DNA of 14,940 nucleotides. Source: Actinomycetota bacterium. Its GTDB lineage: Bacteria > Actinomycetota > UBA4738 > G016210805. Positions 14,133-14,940 of the stretch are shown in pieces. The notes below the pieces were generated by a model, which worked only from the letters and a program-made list of their open reading frames with translations, did not search any database and had not been told where the DNA came from. The stretch is from NCBI GenBank assembly GCA_016210805.1, contig JACQTL010000385.1:1-14940 (forward strand), read 5' to 3'. The position numbers and the translations under genes were made by a program. How positions within the stretch are numbered: the stretch's first letter is position 1; each line of letters begins with the position of its first letter.

Positions 14133-14940
14133 CTAGTGCATGTGGCCGCCGTGGCCGGCGCCCGCGTCGGACTCCTCCTCCTCGGGCTTCTCCACGACGG
14201 CGCTCTCGGTGGTGAGCACCAGCGCGGCGATGGAGGCGGCGTTCTGCAGGGCCGAGCGGGTGACCTTGGCCGGGTCGATGATCCCCACCTTCACCATGTC
14301 CACCCACTGGCCGGTGGCCGCGTCGAAGCCGCGAGTGTCGCCCTCGCTACGGATCCGCTCGACGATCACCGCGCCCTCGAACCCGGCGTTCGCGGCGATC
14401 AGGCGGGACGGCTCGGACAGGGCGTCCCGGACGATCTTCGCTCCGGTGGCCTCGTCGCCGGTGAGGTCCAGCTTGTCGAGCACGGACTCCGCCCGGATCA
14501 GGGCCACGCCCCCGCCCGCCACGATGCCCTCCTCGACCGCCGCGCGGGTGGCCGACAGGGCGTCCTCGATGCGGTGCTTCTTCTCCTTGAGCTCGACCTC
14601 GGTGGCCGCGCCGACCTTGATCAGCGCGACGCCGCCGGACAGCTTGGCCAGGCGCTCCTGGAGCTTCTCCCGGTCCCAGTCCGAGTCGGTCTTCTCGATC
14701 TCGGCCTTGATCTGGTTGACCCGGCCCTTGATCTCGTCCTCTGCCCCCTGGCCCTCGACGATCGTCGTGTCGTCCTTGGTGACGACGACCTTCCGGGCCT
14801 GGCCCAGGAGGTCCAGGGTCGCGTTCTCCAGCTTCAGCCCGACCTCCTCCGAGACGACCGTTGCGCCCGCGAGGATGGCGATGTCCTGGAGCATGGCTTT
14901 GCGGCGGTCGCCGAACCCGGGGGCCTTCACCGCCGTCGAC
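14133..14940 (-). CDS. groL: 60 kDa chaperonin GroEL, C-terminal half (5'-partial)
   Basis: About 268 residues of GroEL are present, from the apical domain (STAVKAPGFGDRRKAMLQDI) through the intermediate and equatorial domains to the end. Family landmarks include IEDALSATRAAVEEGIVAGGG, which holds the Asp that matches the catalytic Asp398 of E. coli, and VDMVKVGIIDPAKVTRSALQ near the C-terminus. The frame is open to the window edge, so the 5' half (about 275 residues) lies outside; the GTG at 14930 is internal and not the start. The tail is acidic and then His/Gly-rich (EKPEEEESDAGAGHGGHMH), not the Gly-Gly-Met repeat of classical GroEL. A hairpin follows the stop. GroEL folds client proteins in the cytoplasm with GroES, which is not in the window. 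CIRCE or other heat-shock control would lie upstream and cannot be judged. Confidence 0.97.
   Translation of the reverse strand, partial: STAVKAPGFGDRRKAMLQDIAILAGATVVSEEVGLKLENATLDLLGQARKVVVTKDDTTIVEGQGAEDEIKGRVNQIKAEIEKTDSDWDREKLQERLAKLSGGVALIKVGAATEVELKEKKHRIEDALSATRAAVEEGIVAGGGVALIRAESVLDKLDLTGDEATGAKIVRDALSEPSRLIAANAGFEGAVIVERIRSEGDTRGFDAATGQWVDMVKVGIIDPAKVTRSALQNAASIAALVLTTESAVVEKPEEEESDAGAGHGGHMH

Overview
The window is high-GC coding DNA with short intergenic gaps. Gene content points to an uncultured member of the Actinomycetota: a large LuxR-type ATPase regulator, a DUF4242 (SCO4226-like) small protein, a BMP-family nucleoside/sugar ABC transporter, lipoprotein and Sec signals of actinobacterial style, and a chaperonin with a His/Gly-rich tail. 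This is inferred from family knowledge; no rRNA or other phylogenetic marker except partial groL is present.

Layout, left to right. (1) 1-3483, plus strand: the end of an ABC importer operon, with a permease (5' end outside the window), a BMP-type substrate-binding lipoprotein and a double-NBD ATPase whose start overlaps the preceding stop. (2) 3480-5509, minus strand: a cytosolic alkaline-phosphatase-superfamily phosphodiesterase, translationally coupled through a 4-bp ATGA overlap to an APS kinase. The APS kinase stop and the ABC ATPase stop share one CTAG palindrome. (3) 5510-5700: a 191-bp divergent promoter region. (4) 5701-6701, plus strand: a small four-helix membrane protein and a small exported protein, neither of recognised function. 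(5) 6718-13984, minus strand: five genes in one direction with gaps of 31-92 bp. In transcription order they are a 933-aa LuxR/LAL regulator, a DUF4242 protein, a 262-aa exported protein and two tandem paralogous exported seven-bladed FG-GAP beta-propellers. (6) 14133-14940, minus strand: the C-terminal half of GroEL, followed by a hairpin that probably ends its transcript.

The BMP lipoprotein, permease and ATPase form one importer, probably for nucleosides or a related small solute. The phosphodiesterase and APS kinase are made from one message and suggest a nucleotide or PAPS-linked step, but the phosphodiesterase substrate cannot be read from sequence. The most unusual part is the 7.3-kb minus-strand block in which a ligand-sensing type regulator precedes three exported proteins. 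The two propellers arose by duplication of a complete seven-blade gene, and blade-to-blade sequence exchange appears to be recent in one of them. No mobile element, CRISPR array, tRNA or rRNA was seen, and no gene-free stretch exceeds 191 bp.
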